64,000 nucleotides of DNA. Origin: CAYFMH01 sp964344775 (GTDB lineage: Bacteria > Patescibacteriota > Gracilibacteria > UBA4473). Below, in pieces: positions 15,348 through 24,165 of this stretch. Where the stretch lies: contig CAYFOO010000001.1 in NCBI GenBank assembly GCA_964344775.1, positions 13,130 through 77,129 of the forward strand, in the 5' to 3' direction. A program made the position numbers and the translations under genes. The notes under the pieces were generated by a model that was not told where the DNA came from, searched no databases, and was given only the letters and a program-made list of their open reading frames with translations. Position 1 is the stretch's first letter; each line of letters begins with the position of its first letter.

Positions 15348-15722
15348 TTAGCTTATTTCACATAATATTTCCCCCCCGATCTTCAATGCCCTGGCTTCAT
15401 ATCCCGTCATTACTCCTTTTGAAGTAGAAACGACCAATATTCCAAATCCGTTTGCTACTTTCCGAATATCCTCTGCCCCAATGTAAATTCTCTGTCCTGG
15501 CTTCGAAACTCTTTTAAGGTTCATTGATTTTTCTGGTAATTCCAACTTGAGCACATCAAACTTATCAGCCTTTTCTTTTTTCACAGACTTCAAAAAATCA
15601 TTTTTTTGCATTACTTTTGCAATTCGTTCTTTTGCTTGAGAATAAGGAATTTCTACCATCCCCTGCTCAGCCATCTGAGCATTTCTGATTCGAGTGAGAA
15701 AATCTGCAATTGGATCGGTCAT
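15348..15722 (-). CDS. rpsH: 30S ribosomal protein S8
   Basis: 124 residues: MTDPIADFLTRIRNAQMAEQ at the N terminus and GILVVSTSKGVMTGYEARALKIGGEILCEI at the C terminus, both standard S8 signatures for 16S helix 21 binding. Follows S14 after an 78-base repeat-filled spacer. Confidence 0.98.
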   Translation of the reverse strand: MTDPIADFLTRIRNAQMAEQGMVEIPYSQAKERIAKVMQKNDFLKSVKKEKADKFDVLKLELPEKSMNLKRVSKPGQRIYIGAEDIRKVANGFGILVVSTSKGVMTGYEARALKIGGEILCEIS

Positions 15723-15800
15723 ATTATTAGTTGTTAGAACTTAGAGCTTAGTTATTAGTTTTTTAATTCCGAAATCCGCATTCCGCGTTCCAAAATCGGA

Positions 15801-16025
15801 TTACCACGATGATTTACGAACTCCTGGGATTTGCCCTTTTTCGGCGAGTTCTCGGAAGCAGCATCGGCAAATCCCAAAGTCTCGCATAAATCCATGAGGT
15901 CTTCCACAGAGTTTACAACGATTGTACGCTCGAGTAGAAAATTTTATCTTCCGCCCTTCCTTCTTCGCCTGAAGATGTCTGGCTAGAAATTTCTGAGATT
16001 TGTGAACGATTGCTTTTCGTGCCAT
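15801..16025 (-). CDS. rpsN: 30S ribosomal protein S14, zinc type
   Basis: 74 residues, zinc-binding S14 with four Cys ([20 protein letters not shown]) and the C-terminal PGVRKSSW. Slightly longer than the usual 61-residue type Z protein because of an N-terminal extension ([20 protein letters not shown]). Lies between L5 and S8 as expected. Confidence 0.97.
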   Translation of the reverse strand: MARKAIVHKSQKFLARHLQAKKEGRKIKFSTRAYNRCKLCGRPHGFMRDFGICRCCFRELAEKGQIPGVRKSSW

Positions 16026-16037
16026 TTTTTAAAAAAA

Positions 16038-16592
16038 TTATTCTTTCTTGAAAGGAAAATTAAAAGATTCAAGAAGTTTCAACGCGTGCTCTGAATTCTC
16101 AGAGGTGGTTACAATAGTTACTTGAAATCCAAAAGGTTGATTAAGCTCGTCACTCAGCTCCACTTCTGGGAAAACAGTATGCTCGGTAAACCCAATAGAA
16201 CAGTTTCCTTTTTTATCAAAGATCCTTCTAGAAACCCCTCGGAAGTCTCGTACCCGTGGAAAAACCACATTGATCATCTTGTCGAGAAAATCATACGCTC
16301 GATCTTTTCGGAGAGTTACGGCTAATCCTACTGGCATTCCTTCTCGAAGCTTGAAGTTGGAAACAGAAAGCCGTGCTTTTCTGACAGATGGTTTTTGTCC
16401 TGTAATCTGTGTGATCGCGTTAGCCAAAAGTTCTTCGTGTTTTTTTCCAGTTCTGTGTAAATAAGAGCCCATCCCCACATTGATACAAATTTTCTCAATT
16501 CTTGGAACCTCCATTACATTTTTAAGTCCCAAATCCTTTTGCAATTTGGCAATTCCTGTTTTTCGAAAATCGGTAAGTAGATTTGATTTCAT
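16038..16592 (-). CDS. rplE: 50S ribosomal protein L5
   Basis: 184 residues. Signatures MEVPRIEKICINVGMG, ITGQKPSVRKARLSVSNFKLREGMPVG and RDFRGVSRRIFDKKGNCSIGF identify the 5S-rRNA-binding L5. Starts 2 bases after the rplX stop. Confidence 0.98.
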   Translation of the reverse strand: MKSNLLTDFRKTGIAKLQKDLGLKNVMEVPRIEKICINVGMGSYLHRTGKKHEELLANAITQITGQKPSVRKARLSVSNFKLREGMPVGLAVTLRKDRAYDFLDKMINVVFPRVRDFRGVSRRIFDKKGNCSIGFTEHTVFPEVELSDELNQPFGFQVTIVTTSENSEHALKLLESFNFPFKKE

Positions 16593-16594
16593 GA

Positions 16595-16936
16595 TTATGC
16601 TTTCACAGCAGTTTTAGTTTTTTTAGCGAGAGGTAGGACTTTACCAGAAGATTTTGAAATACGTGTTTTTTTGCCGCTGTCACTAAGTTTGTATCCAATC
16701 CGTGAAGGTTTCTTTGTTTCTGGATCGATGATCGCAATGTTGGAAATATGGATTGGAGCAAAAAACTCTACTCGTTCTCCCGGCTCTCCACCTCGTGGTT
16801 TTACGTGTTTTACTTTCTTATTTATACCTTCAACTTGCACAAGACCTCGATTTTCAAAAATTTTGAAAATTGCACCTTGTTTTCCTTTGTCTTTACCGGT
16901 TTGTACGACTACGTTGTCTCCAATTCGAAATTTCAT
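16595..16936 (-). CDS. rplX: 50S ribosomal protein L24
   Basis: 113 residues with the KOW motif near the start (KFRIGDNVVVQTGKDKGKQGAIFKIFENRGLVQVEGIN) and PRGGEPGERVEFFAPIHISNIAIIDP. First gene of the transcript: L14, S17, L29 and L16, which normally come before it, are not here and are not behind rpsC at 62 kb either. Confidence 0.97.
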   Translation of the reverse strand: MKFRIGDNVVVQTGKDKGKQGAIFKIFENRGLVQVEGINKKVKHVKPRGGEPGERVEFFAPIHISNIAIIDPETKKPSRIGYKLSDSGKKTRISKSSGKVLPLAKKTKTAVKA

Positions 16937-16976
16937 GACGTGTAAAAATTGGCTTAAATAAGATAAAAGCCGGCAG

Positions 16977-17004
16977 ATTCTATGAAGAAATAGGTCTTTG
17001 TCAA
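16977..17004 (-). promoter_or_regulatory. promoter of the rplX-rplO ribosomal operon
   Basis: TTGACA (16999-17004), a 16-bp spacer and TAGAAT (16977-16982). The same hexamers and spacing precede rpsS at 60889-60916. About 40 bases before the rplX ATG. Confidence 0.75.
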
Positions 17005-17083
17005 GGAAATTTAGGGAGTAATTGCCGATTTTGGGTTCTCCACAAAAAAATAGTTAAAAATAAAACCACTTTCCCCTCTTTAT

Positions 17084-18076
17084 TTATCTATTCATTGCCA
17101 CCCTCGTCCCCGTGAAATTCTTCATCGTCTCATCAATCAACCGGGCCAACTCATTAATAAATGGTAAAAAGCTCTCTGATTTTTGTGAGGCTTTTTCTAC
17201 TTGGCGAGCGGCCAAATAAAGATTTTCGAGTCCTGCTAGATTCCGCCCATGCCGGAAATATCGCAAACTCTCTGCCAGATATGTCATCGTCCTGGAAATA
17301 TATCGTGCCGCCACCGCATCAGCATTATTTTTTGTTCGAGTGAGTTTGTGATTGAGGCGAACAATTTTTTGGAGGTGGAATTCGGCTTTGTCCGGTTTTC
17401 CGGATTGGAGCAACTGAATGAATTGTTTGATTTCTCCCTGGAGCTCAACAAAGGTCTTGGTCATCTCATCCCCGTGAAAAAGATGAAGCTGTCGATAGGT
17501 CATCATGGCCACCTCTCTCCGAGAAAGTGGTTTGTACGGGCGATAAAATTCATCTGCTGGCAGAGAAGCAATTTGGTACTGCTTCGCGTAGGCAAAATGC
17601 GGTGCAAACCAAGCGTCAATCGGAACATCGAGGGCCACACCGGATCGTCGAGAAAAATAGGTATCAAAATTCACCTTTGTCGCTCGAAAAAGAAAGGCCA
17701 AAAACTCTGCCTTGCTCACGGCATCATGAGGCCGAAAAGAATCACTTTTGTTGATGATAATACGTTTTTCTGCAGCCGTTGCCACGACTGGAGCATACCA
17801 TTCGTTTGGATCTACATCGGTGAAATAGGTTTCTCCCTCAAATCCTGATAAATCAGTAATCCCTCCCGACCGCATGGCGATCGTGAGTGCTTCGGCCCGA
17901 GTGACTATTTTTTCTGGATGGAAGTTCCCATCTCCGTATCCCCTCATAACACCCACTTCTCCCAGATGAGTAAAGGTGTGAAACTCTGGATCTTCTGGAG
18001 AAATATCATAAAAAGCAAATACAGGAGTGACCGTAAAACAAAGTAAAAAGATAAAAGATCTCCAGTCACACCTCAT
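17084..18076 (-). CDS. secreted S-layer-homology protein
   Basis: 330 residues: signal peptide (FIFLLCFTVTPVFA), then three SLH domains (about 22-75, 80-135, 140-195; e.g. GVMRGYGDGNFHPEKIVTRAEAL and KPLSRREVAMMTYRQL) that should anchor it to the cell wall, and a C-terminal helical region of about 130 residues with no recognised family. Same N-terminal layout as the 1082-residue protein at 24509-27757. Confidence 0.85.
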   Translation of the reverse strand: MRCDWRSFIFLLCFTVTPVFAFYDISPEDPEFHTFTHLGEVGVMRGYGDGNFHPEKIVTRAEALTIAMRSGGITDLSGFEGETYFTDVDPNEWYAPVVATAAEKRIIINKSDSFRPHDAVSKAEFLAFLFRATKVNFDTYFSRRSGVALDVPIDAWFAPHFAYAKQYQIASLPADEFYRPYKPLSRREVAMMTYRQLHLFHGDEMTKTFVELQGEIKQFIQLLQSGKPDKAEFHLQKIVRLNHKLTRTKNNADAVAARYISRTMTYLAESLRYFRHGRNLAGLENLYLAARQVEKASQKSESFLPFINELARLIDETMKNFTGTRVAMNR

Positions 18077-18165
18077 TACTTTTGAGTATAATTTTTGTTC
18101 TCATTTGGTCAACTTTTTTGTACAAAAAAAGAGTTGCACGTTTTAAAATATATTTCAAAGAAGTT

Positions 18166-18507
18166 TTAAGCAGCTTGCCTTACTATTTCTTCTTCATCTG
18201 CTATCAATGCCTCAACTTCTCCCAAAGTATAATAAGATACTCCATCAATTTCATTATTAACTTTGTAGTGAATAACAAGCATAGAAGTTTCTTCTGCAGA
18301 TCCACCATCCTTCTGTTCTCCTTTATGACGAAACAGAAGTTCAACTTTTTCTCCATCAGGCCCAATAACACCAATCACCTTGCTCATAACCAATCTTTCC
18401 TGGTCGTGTAAAGCTTCTGCTGGTTCCATTTTTTGAAATATATATCCTTTCCTCGCAAGGTGAGCTCCCAAAGGATCAAAAAGCCTGTTCAATTCAGCTT
18501 GTTCCAT
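18166..18507 (-). CDS. hypothetical protein (113 aa)
   Basis: Soluble, acidic, no signal peptide: MEQAELNRLFDPLGAHLARK...GPDGEKVELLFRHKGEQ...SYYTLGEVEALIADEEEIV. No family recognised. It has a plausible own promoter, so probably real; function unknown. Confidence 0.6.
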   Translation of the reverse strand: MEQAELNRLFDPLGAHLARKGYIFQKMEPAEALHDQERLVMSKVIGVIGPDGEKVELLFRHKGEQKDGGSAEETSMLVIHYKVNNEIDGVSYYTLGEVEALIADEEEIVRQAA

Positions 18508-18540
18508 ATTTTTAATTAGTTAAATAATAAAAGTAAAGCA

Positions 18541-18568
18541 AATATAATAAAAAAATACCTTTTGTCAA
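18541..18568 (-). promoter_or_regulatory. promoter of the 18166-18507 gene
   Basis: TTGACA (18563-18568), a 16-bp spacer and TATATT (18541-18546). Confidence 0.6.
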
Positions 18569-18610
18569 GTCTTTTTTAAAACAAATCATATTTTACGCAA
18601 CACAAAACCC

Positions 18611-18639
18611 TTGTAAAAAAGGTGTTTTTCCGCTATAAT
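18611..18639 (+). promoter_or_regulatory. promoter of the 3D/peptidoglycan-binding protein gene
   Basis: TTGTAA (18611-18616), a 17-bp spacer and a perfect TATAAT (18634-18639), 17 bases before the ATG at 18657. Confidence 0.75.
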
Positions 18640-18656
18640 TTCCCGATTTTTAGAAA

Positions 18657-19817
18657 ATGATAAAAAAATTACTACTTATCGGGATTGGACTCTGGATGTG
18701 TGTCCTTGGGCAGACGTATGCACAAACTGGTGAAATAAAAGGCAAAAAGCATACCTTTACTATCACCGGATACTATTCCCCTCTCCCAAACCAAAGCTAC
18801 TACGTCACCGGCAGCTACACCGGAGATATTCGACTAAATGGACGTGGGATCCGTGGTGCAGATGGGACGAATGTGTATCCCGGAATGATTGCCGCCCCCA
18901 CTTCCTATCCCTTTGGGACAAAAATTTGTATTCCAAACTTCGGATGTGGAACCGTCCATGATCGAGGAGGTGCGATTGTCGAAAAAGGAAAAAGACAACT
19001 AGCCAAACACGATCGGCTCGATCTCTGGATGGGATATGGAGATGAAGGACTCCGTCGAGCTCTTGCCTGGGGAGTGCCACACCTCGAATGTGAAATGTTT
19101 GGATCGGATGCACCAGTCGAGGATTCAGTAAACTTTCAGGTACCACCACAGCTATACCAGGTTCTGGATGTCCCAAGCAAACAAAGATTTACAAAAAATC
19201 TAAAGCGGGGATACAAAGGCGACCTAGTAAAATCCCTTCAAAAAGCACTGAGAAAACTGGAATTTTATAGAGGCCCTGTGGACGGACTTTTTGATTACAA
19301 TGTAAAAAACAGTGTACTCGCCTTCCAGAAGAAATACTTCGTGGTGTACAGTGAAGATGATGCCGGAGCTGGAGTTTTTGGACCGAAAACACGACAAACA
19401 TTGGAAGAGGAACTCCACCGATTTGAAATTCAAGAAAAAATTCGAAACCTCTGGGAAGATTTTCATTTCGAAGAAAAGATGAAATTCGGAATGCGAAACC
19501 AATCGGTGCTCAAACTTCAAGAAGTCTTGGTCCAAGGAGAATTCCTCGATCACGTACCTACCGGATACTTCGGTGAGAAAACGAAGGCCGCACTGATTGA
19601 ATTCCAATTGGCTCACAACCTCATCAAAAACAAAAATCAAAAAGTAGCTGGCAGGGTGGGACCGAAAACAACAGAACTCTTGAACAATATTTTAGCTCAA
19701 AAAAAGGAAGCTATTGTGGCAGAAAAACCGAAAATCTTGGCGTACAAAAAAACACGGCTAAAGTTGCAATTCTTTGCGGATAAGTTAGAACCTGAAAATT
19801 TGTACGCACAAAAATAA
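18657..19817 (+). CDS. secreted 3D-domain protein with two peptidoglycan-binding domains
   Basis: 386 residues with an N-terminal signal peptide. Residues about 35-145 form a 3D/double-psi beta-barrel domain (FTITGYYSPLP, FGTKICIPNFGCGTVHDRGGAI, HDRLDLWMG), the fold of MltA and RlpA-type lytic enzymes. Two PG_binding_1 domains follow (about 180-250: GDLVKSLQKALRKLEFYRGPVDG; and 270-345: VLKLQEVLVQGEFL). Likely acts on, or is docked to, peptidoglycan. A separate unit from the convergent dnaJ. Confidence 0.85.
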   Translation: MIKKLLLIGIGLWMCVLGQTYAQTGEIKGKKHTFTITGYYSPLPNQSYYVTGSYTGDIRLNGRGIRGADGTNVYPGMIAAPTSYPFGTKICIPNFGCGTVHDRGGAIVEKGKRQLAKHDRLDLWMGYGDEGLRRALAWGVPHLECEMFGSDAPVEDSVNFQVPPQLYQVLDVPSKQRFTKNLKRGYKGDLVKSLQKALRKLEFYRGPVDGLFDYNVKNSVLAFQKKYFVVYSEDDAGAGVFGPKTRQTLEEELHRFEIQEKIRNLWEDFHFEEKMKFGMRNQSVLKLQEVLVQGEFLDHVPTGYFGEKTKAALIEFQLAHNLIKNKNQKVAGRVGPKTTELLNNILAQKKEAIVAEKPKILAYKKTRLKLQFFADKLEPENLYAQK

Positions 19818-19830
19818 AAAGAATCCTAAT

Positions 19831-19868
19831 TTTCAAATTCGTAATTCGTAATTTGGCATTTGTAATTA
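19831..19868. repeat. GTAATTCGTAATTTG repeat
   Basis: AATTCGTAATTCGTAATTTG-type low-complexity repeat between convergent genes; related copies at 41870-41916, 43629-43662 and 44010-44061. Confidence 0.6.
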
Positions 19869-19876
19869 ATTGCTAC

Positions 19877-20938
19877 TCACTGCTTTTTCGCACTTTCCAA
19901 AAGCTCTTTCAACTTCCCCGAAACCTTTTTTGGCATTTCATACTCCACCTTCACCAGATGATCCCCCTTGTGTCCAGAGCGATGCACTCCTTTTCCTTTT
20001 ATCTGAAGAAATTGCCCATCACGAGTATTTTCTGGAACTTTGAGATCCACCTTCCCCCAAAAAGTCTCTATTTCAAACGTTCCTCCCAAAATCGCATCAA
20101 AGACAGAAATTTTTAGAGTAGAAAGCAGGTCATTCCCTCGACGGTGAAACTTCGAAGAAGGTTGTACCTGAATGTGTGCATAGAGATCCCCGTGTGATCC
20201 TCCATGTCGTCCAGCTTCTCCCTGCCCAGGAATTTTCAAGGTTTCCCCATCATCCACACCGGCAGGGATTTTTATTTTTATATCTTTTTTTTGCTGCACT
20301 CTTCCCTCCCCCTGACATTTGGAACACGTCCGTTCGAAGGATTTCCCTCTTCCCTTACAGCTCGGACAAGGTGCCTGCTGTGCCACCTGCCCAAAAGGCG
20401 TCTGAAATTGCTGGGAAACCATACCACTTCCAGCACATTGTGAACAATTTTTTTGATCAAAACCTCCAGCCCCCTTACATTCTTCACAGGTTTCTAGATT
20501 TCTGGATGTAAAAGTTTTTGTCACCCCTTTCATTGCTTCGTCAAAATCTAGCTCGACGGCCACCTCCAGATCCGCTCCCCGTGTATACTGTGGTCTGGAT
20601 CGAGCCCCTCCCATGCCACCCCCCCCACCAAAGAAGCTGGAAAAAATATCCTCAAAACCTCCAAAATCCTGCGAAGAAAATCCTCCAGAAAAACCTCCTC
20701 CTGCAGCACCTCCTCCCCCACCTCCAAATCCAGGGCCTGCTGATCCAAACTGATCGTACTGGGCTTTTTTTTGATCATCAGAGAGCACTTCGTAGGCCTG
20801 GCTGATCTCTTTGAATTTCTTCTCATCTCCCCCTTTATCCGGATGATGTTCTTTACTCAGCTTACGAAAAGCTTTTTTTATTTCGTCCTTGGAAGCATTT
20901 TTTGAGACCCCCAGGATGTCATAATAACTCTTTGTCAT
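19877..20938 (-). CDS. dnaJ: chaperone DnaJ
   Basis: 353-residue type I Hsp40: J domain with HHPDKGGD, a long Gly/Phe-rich linker (GPGFGGGGGGAAGGGFSGGF), a zinc-finger domain with four CxxCxGxG-type repeats (CEECKGAG, CSQCAGSG, CPSCKGRG, CSKCQGEG) and the C-terminal substrate domain. Partner of DnaK at 33289-35220, but in a separate transcription unit; grpE and hrcA are not in the window. Confidence 0.97.
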   Translation of the reverse strand: MTKSYYDILGVSKNASKDEIKKAFRKLSKEHHPDKGGDEKKFKEISQAYEVLSDDQKKAQYDQFGSAGPGFGGGGGGAAGGGFSGGFSSQDFGGFEDIFSSFFGGGGGMGGARSRPQYTRGADLEVAVELDFDEAMKGVTKTFTSRNLETCEECKGAGGFDQKNCSQCAGSGMVSQQFQTPFGQVAQQAPCPSCKGRGKSFERTCSKCQGEGRVQQKKDIKIKIPAGVDDGETLKIPGQGEAGRHGGSHGDLYAHIQVQPSSKFHRRGNDLLSTLKISVFDAILGGTFEIETFWGKVDLKVPENTRDGQFLQIKGKGVHRSGHKGDHLVKVEYEMPKKVSGKLKELLESAKKQ

Positions 20939-20945
20939 TAGCCGA

Positions 20946-20984
20946 ACTGTATGAATTTTGGCAATAAAATCAAGAGAGTGCTAA
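20946..20984 (-). promoter_or_regulatory. dnaJ promoter with degenerate CIRCE
   Basis: TTAGCACTC-N9-TATTGCCAA (20958-20984, minus strand) matches CIRCE perfectly in the first arm and 6 of 9 in the second. It overlaps a possible promoter TTGATT (20968-20973), 16 bp, TACAGT (20946-20951), 7 bases from the ATG, which would give a leaderless mRNA. Confidence 0.5.
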
Positions 20985-21049
20985 AAATAAATTTGACATT
21001 TACACAAAAACAGAGCAAAATAATTTTGTATTTTTAATGTTTTGAAAAA

Positions 21050-21514
21050 ATGACCATTGAACAATCACAACCATTTGATCTGGAAGTATTTAAAGCAGAG
21101 TTTGCTCAATTAATGAGAGAATATGCTGAATTGTTTTTTAAAAGATCTCACTCGAAAATAATACATGAAGATGAATTTGAAAGAGTCGAACGAAAAATTG
21201 AAAATTTTTTTGTCGGTCAAGAAGTCCCTTTGAAACAGGAAGGGAGTTTTTTATTGGCAGCATTCGAAAAAATTGATCAGGATTTTATGAAATTTTGTTT
21301 GGAAGAAATCCCTAGAGGGATGAATCTGTGGGATCATTTAGTTGCTCAAAGAATAAAAAGAAAAATTGAAGAAGCTACTGCACCTTTAAATGAAGGATTA
21401 AAAAAAATTGGAAAGAAATTTGAAAAGACGACCGATATGTTATCAAAAAGAAGGGAAAATATTAAGGTAATGTTAAATGAAATGGATGATGAAAATCCTA
21501 CAACTCCCGGATAA
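21050..21514 (+). CDS. hypothetical helical protein (154 aa)
   Basis: MTIEQSQPFDLEVFKAEF...; highly charged and predicted helical, no signal peptide or membrane segment, Lys-rich C-terminal third. No family recognised. Its 3' end overlaps the carA 3' end by 17 bases (convergent). Confidence 0.6.
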   Translation: MTIEQSQPFDLEVFKAEFAQLMREYAELFFKRSHSKIIHEDEFERVERKIENFFVGQEVPLKQEGSFLLAAFEKIDQDFMKFCLEEIPRGMNLWDHLVAQRIKRKIEEATAPLNEGLKKIGKKFEKTTDMLSKRRENIKVMLNEMDDENPTTPG

Positions 21515-22589
21515 ATTCATCAAAAAGATATGCCGCATCCTCCGGCCCCGCACACGCCTCCGGATGAAACTGTACGGAAAAGATTGGTTTTCCTTTGTGT
21601 CGGATACCTTCAACAGACCCATCATTGAGATTTTTGAACCAAACCTCAAAATCAGGCGGCAAAGAATCCCCATCCACCTCGTATCCGTGATTTTGCGAAG
21701 TAATTAAACACCTTTTTGTACCACTTTTGACTTTTGACTTTTGACTTTTGACTTGAATTACCGGCTGATTCACCCCCCGATGTCCGTATTTCATCTTTTT
21801 TGTTTTTCCTCCCGCAGCAAGTGAAAGAATCTGATTTCCCAAGCAAATCCCAAAAATCGGTAATTCCCTTGTCATCGACTGCCGAGCAATTTCGATGGTC
21901 TCCACTACTTTTTCTGGATCTCCTGGCCCATTGGAAATGAAAATGCCATCAATCTTCTCTCCCAGATCAAAAGGTGGATGATTGTACGGCATTCGTAAAA
22001 TTCGGATTCCTCGCTGAAGAAAATTTCGTAGAATTCCATTCTTCGCTCCACAATCCATAAAAGCAATCGTTTTTCCGGTCGGATTTTCCGGTTCCAGAAT
22101 TTCCATTCCTTCCGGAGAAACAGAGGGGACAAATCTTCCCCCCAGTTCATCTTCAAATTTCACTGGTTTTTTGTCGCCCAATTTACCCAAGATTGTTCCC
22201 TTTTCTCGTAGAATTTGTGTTAACTCCCGTGTATCAATCCCAGAAATCGCTGGAATACCTTGCTCTTTGAGCCAATCCATAAAACTTTTCACTGCTTCGC
22301 AATGAGAGAACTTCAACGATTCTTCGGTTAAAATGACTCCTCGAACCCAGATTTTTTTACTTTCAAATGTTTGATCTACGTTGTCCTGAAAAGACTTTAC
22401 TTCCGGCACACCATAGTTCCCAATCAGCGGAAAAGTGAACGTCACGATTTGTCCAAAATAGCTCGGATCCGTGAGAGTTTCGAGATATCCGGTCATTCCG
22501 GTAGTGAAAACAACCTCCCCTTCGGCTTCGCTCTCTGCTCCGAAAGAGGTACCTTCAAATGTTTTTCCGTTCGCGAGAAAGAGTTTCAT
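21498..22589 (-). CDS. carA: carbamoyl-phosphate synthase small subunit
   Basis: Glutaminase subunit that feeds ammonia to CarB for arginine and pyrimidine synthesis. 363 residues: N-terminal CPSase domain (GMTGYLETLTDPSYFGQIV) and class I glutamine amidotransferase domain with FGICLGNQ (nucleophile Cys) and VQFHPEACAGPEDA (catalytic His). Between them, residues 278-290 or so contain an in-frame repeat-derived insert KSQKSKVKSG (21724-21754) next to a conserved HRGVNQPV loop. carB is not in the window. Confidence 0.95.
   Translation of the reverse strand: MKLFLANGKTFEGTSFGAESEAEGEVVFTTGMTGYLETLTDPSYFGQIVTFTFPLIGNYGVPEVKSFQDNVDQTFESKKIWVRGVILTEESLKFSHCEAVKSFMDWLKEQGIPAISGIDTRELTQILREKGTILGKLGDKKPVKFEDELGGRFVPSVSPEGMEILEPENPTGKTIAFMDCGAKNGILRNFLQRGIRILRMPYNHPPFDLGEKIDGIFISNGPGDPEKVVETIEIARQSMTRELPIFGICLGNQILSLAAGGKTKKMKYGHRGVNQPVIQVKSQKSKVKSGTKRCLITSQNHGYEVDGDSLPPDFEVWFKNLNDGSVEGIRHKGKPIFSVQFHPEACAGPEDAAYLFDEFIREL
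21724..21754 (-). repeat. KSQKSKVKS repeat inside carA
   Basis: Tandem ACTTTTGACTTTTGACTTTT in the plus sense, encoding QVKSQKSKVKSG on the gene strand; same peptide as in rpsE. Confidence 0.8.
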
Positions 22590-22658
22590 AGGATTTGGTA
22601 TCTGGTATTTAGTATATGGTATGTGGGGAAATTTTGAAACAAAAATTACTGTTCACTG

Positions 22659-24095
22659 TTAGTTGCTAGTTGCTCGTTGTATCTGATGCCCAACCTGCAA
22701 AATCCGCTCCTCTGTAAATGCCGCTCCAAGCAACTGTGCCCCGATTGGCAATCCTTCCTTGGAAATTCCAACAGGAATTGATATTCCGCAAATTCCTGCC
22801 AAAGATGCCGGAATCGTGAGAATGTCTTCCAAATACATCTTCAAAGGATCATCGGTATTCTGGCCAATTTTGAAAGCTGAAGTTGGTGCTACTGGAGCCA
22901 ACATCACGTCCACTTTTTTGAATGCGTCATCGAAATCTTTTTTGATCAACGTTCGAACTTTTTGTGCTTTTCGGTAGAAAGCATCGTAGTACCCGGCACT
23001 CAGTGCATAGGTTCCGATCAAAATTCGTCGTTTCACTTCGTCTCCCAGTCCGGCCTCTCGGGTCTCGGTATAAATTTCTTGTAAATCTTTTCCTTTTATC
23101 CCACTCCCGTACCTAATCCCATCAAATCGGGCCATGTTGGCAGAGATTTCTGATGGAGCAATGATATAATAAGTCGGCACCGCGTACTTCGTGTGTGGCA
23201 AAGAAATATCTATCAACTCTGCTCCCAAAGATTTGAGAACTTCTTTCGTTTTTTCCATTTCGGCTAAAACTTCTCCATCAATCGCGTCAGAATAATATTC
23301 TTTTGGGATTCCCACTTTGAGCCCTTTGATATCTTTTTCGATGGCGGAAATGTAATTCGGTACTTCTTTTTCTGGAGTAGTGGCATCTTTCACATCTTTT
23401 CCCGCAATGGTTTGTAAAATCAAAGCACAATCTTCAGCCGTGTGTCCCAGAGGCCCAACGCTGTCCAAACTGGAGGCCATCGGGATAGTCCCCCAGCGGG
23501 AAACTCTTCCGTAAGACACTTTCAAACCTGCCACACCACAGAAGTGTCCCGGCTGACGAATAGATCCACCGGTGTCCGTCCCAATTGATCCCGCACAAAA
23601 TCCCGCCGCAATCGCCGCCGCACTTCCTCCGGAACTCCCTCCGGCCACTCGATCCAGATTGTGTGGATTTTTTGTTACGCCGAAGGCCGACGTCTCGGTA
23701 GACCCTCCCATCGTAAATTCATCGGTATTTACTTTTCCGAGCAAAACTACGCCAGCTTCTTTGAGCTTTCGCCAGACGGTCGCGTCGTAGGGTGGGGTGA
23801 AATCTTTGAGAATATTGGATGATGCTGTAGTTTTTACTCCCTTAGTACAAACTACATCCTTGAGTGCCATCGGCATCCCATCGATCGGAGAAAGCAAATC
23901 ATCATTGGCTCTCCTCGCATCAGCGGCATCAGCCATCTCTCGAGCCAGATCGAAGGTGGTTGTGACGAACGCATTGATATCTCCATCTTTTTTCTCAATT
24001 TCTGCGATATACGCCTCCGTCATCTCCCGAGAAGACACTTTTCCCTCACAGAAAAGGGTTGAAAGTTCTGCTAATGTTTTTGTCGTCAGATCCAT
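22659..24095 (-). CDS. gatA: Asp/Glu-tRNA(Asn/Gln) amidotransferase subunit A
   Basis: Amidase subunit that transamidates misacylated Glu-tRNA(Gln) or Asp-tRNA(Asn). 478 residues with the Ser-cisSer-Lys triad: Lys in MALKDVVCTKG, the amidase signature GGSSGGSAAAIAAGFCAGSIG and TDTGGSIRQP. Downstream of gatC in the same direction; gatB is not in the window. Confidence 0.97.
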   Translation of the reverse strand: MDLTTKTLAELSTLFCEGKVSSREMTEAYIAEIEKKDGDINAFVTTTFDLAREMADAADARRANDDLLSPIDGMPMALKDVVCTKGVKTTASSNILKDFTPPYDATVWRKLKEAGVVLLGKVNTDEFTMGGSTETSAFGVTKNPHNLDRVAGGSSGGSAAAIAAGFCAGSIGTDTGGSIRQPGHFCGVAGLKVSYGRVSRWGTIPMASSLDSVGPLGHTAEDCALILQTIAGKDVKDATTPEKEVPNYISAIEKDIKGLKVGIPKEYYSDAIDGEVLAEMEKTKEVLKSLGAELIDISLPHTKYAVPTYYIIAPSEISANMARFDGIRYGSGIKGKDLQEIYTETREAGLGDEVKRRILIGTYALSAGYYDAFYRKAQKVRTLIKKDFDDAFKKVDVMLAPVAPTSAFKIGQNTDDPLKMYLEDILTIPASLAGICGISIPVGISKEGLPIGAQLLGAAFTEERILQVGHQIQRATSN

Positions 24096-24165
24096 TTTGT
24101 TAGAAGCTTGAATTTTAAAAATTAAAAATTATTTGGAATTTGGAAATTGGTACTTGGAATTTTTA

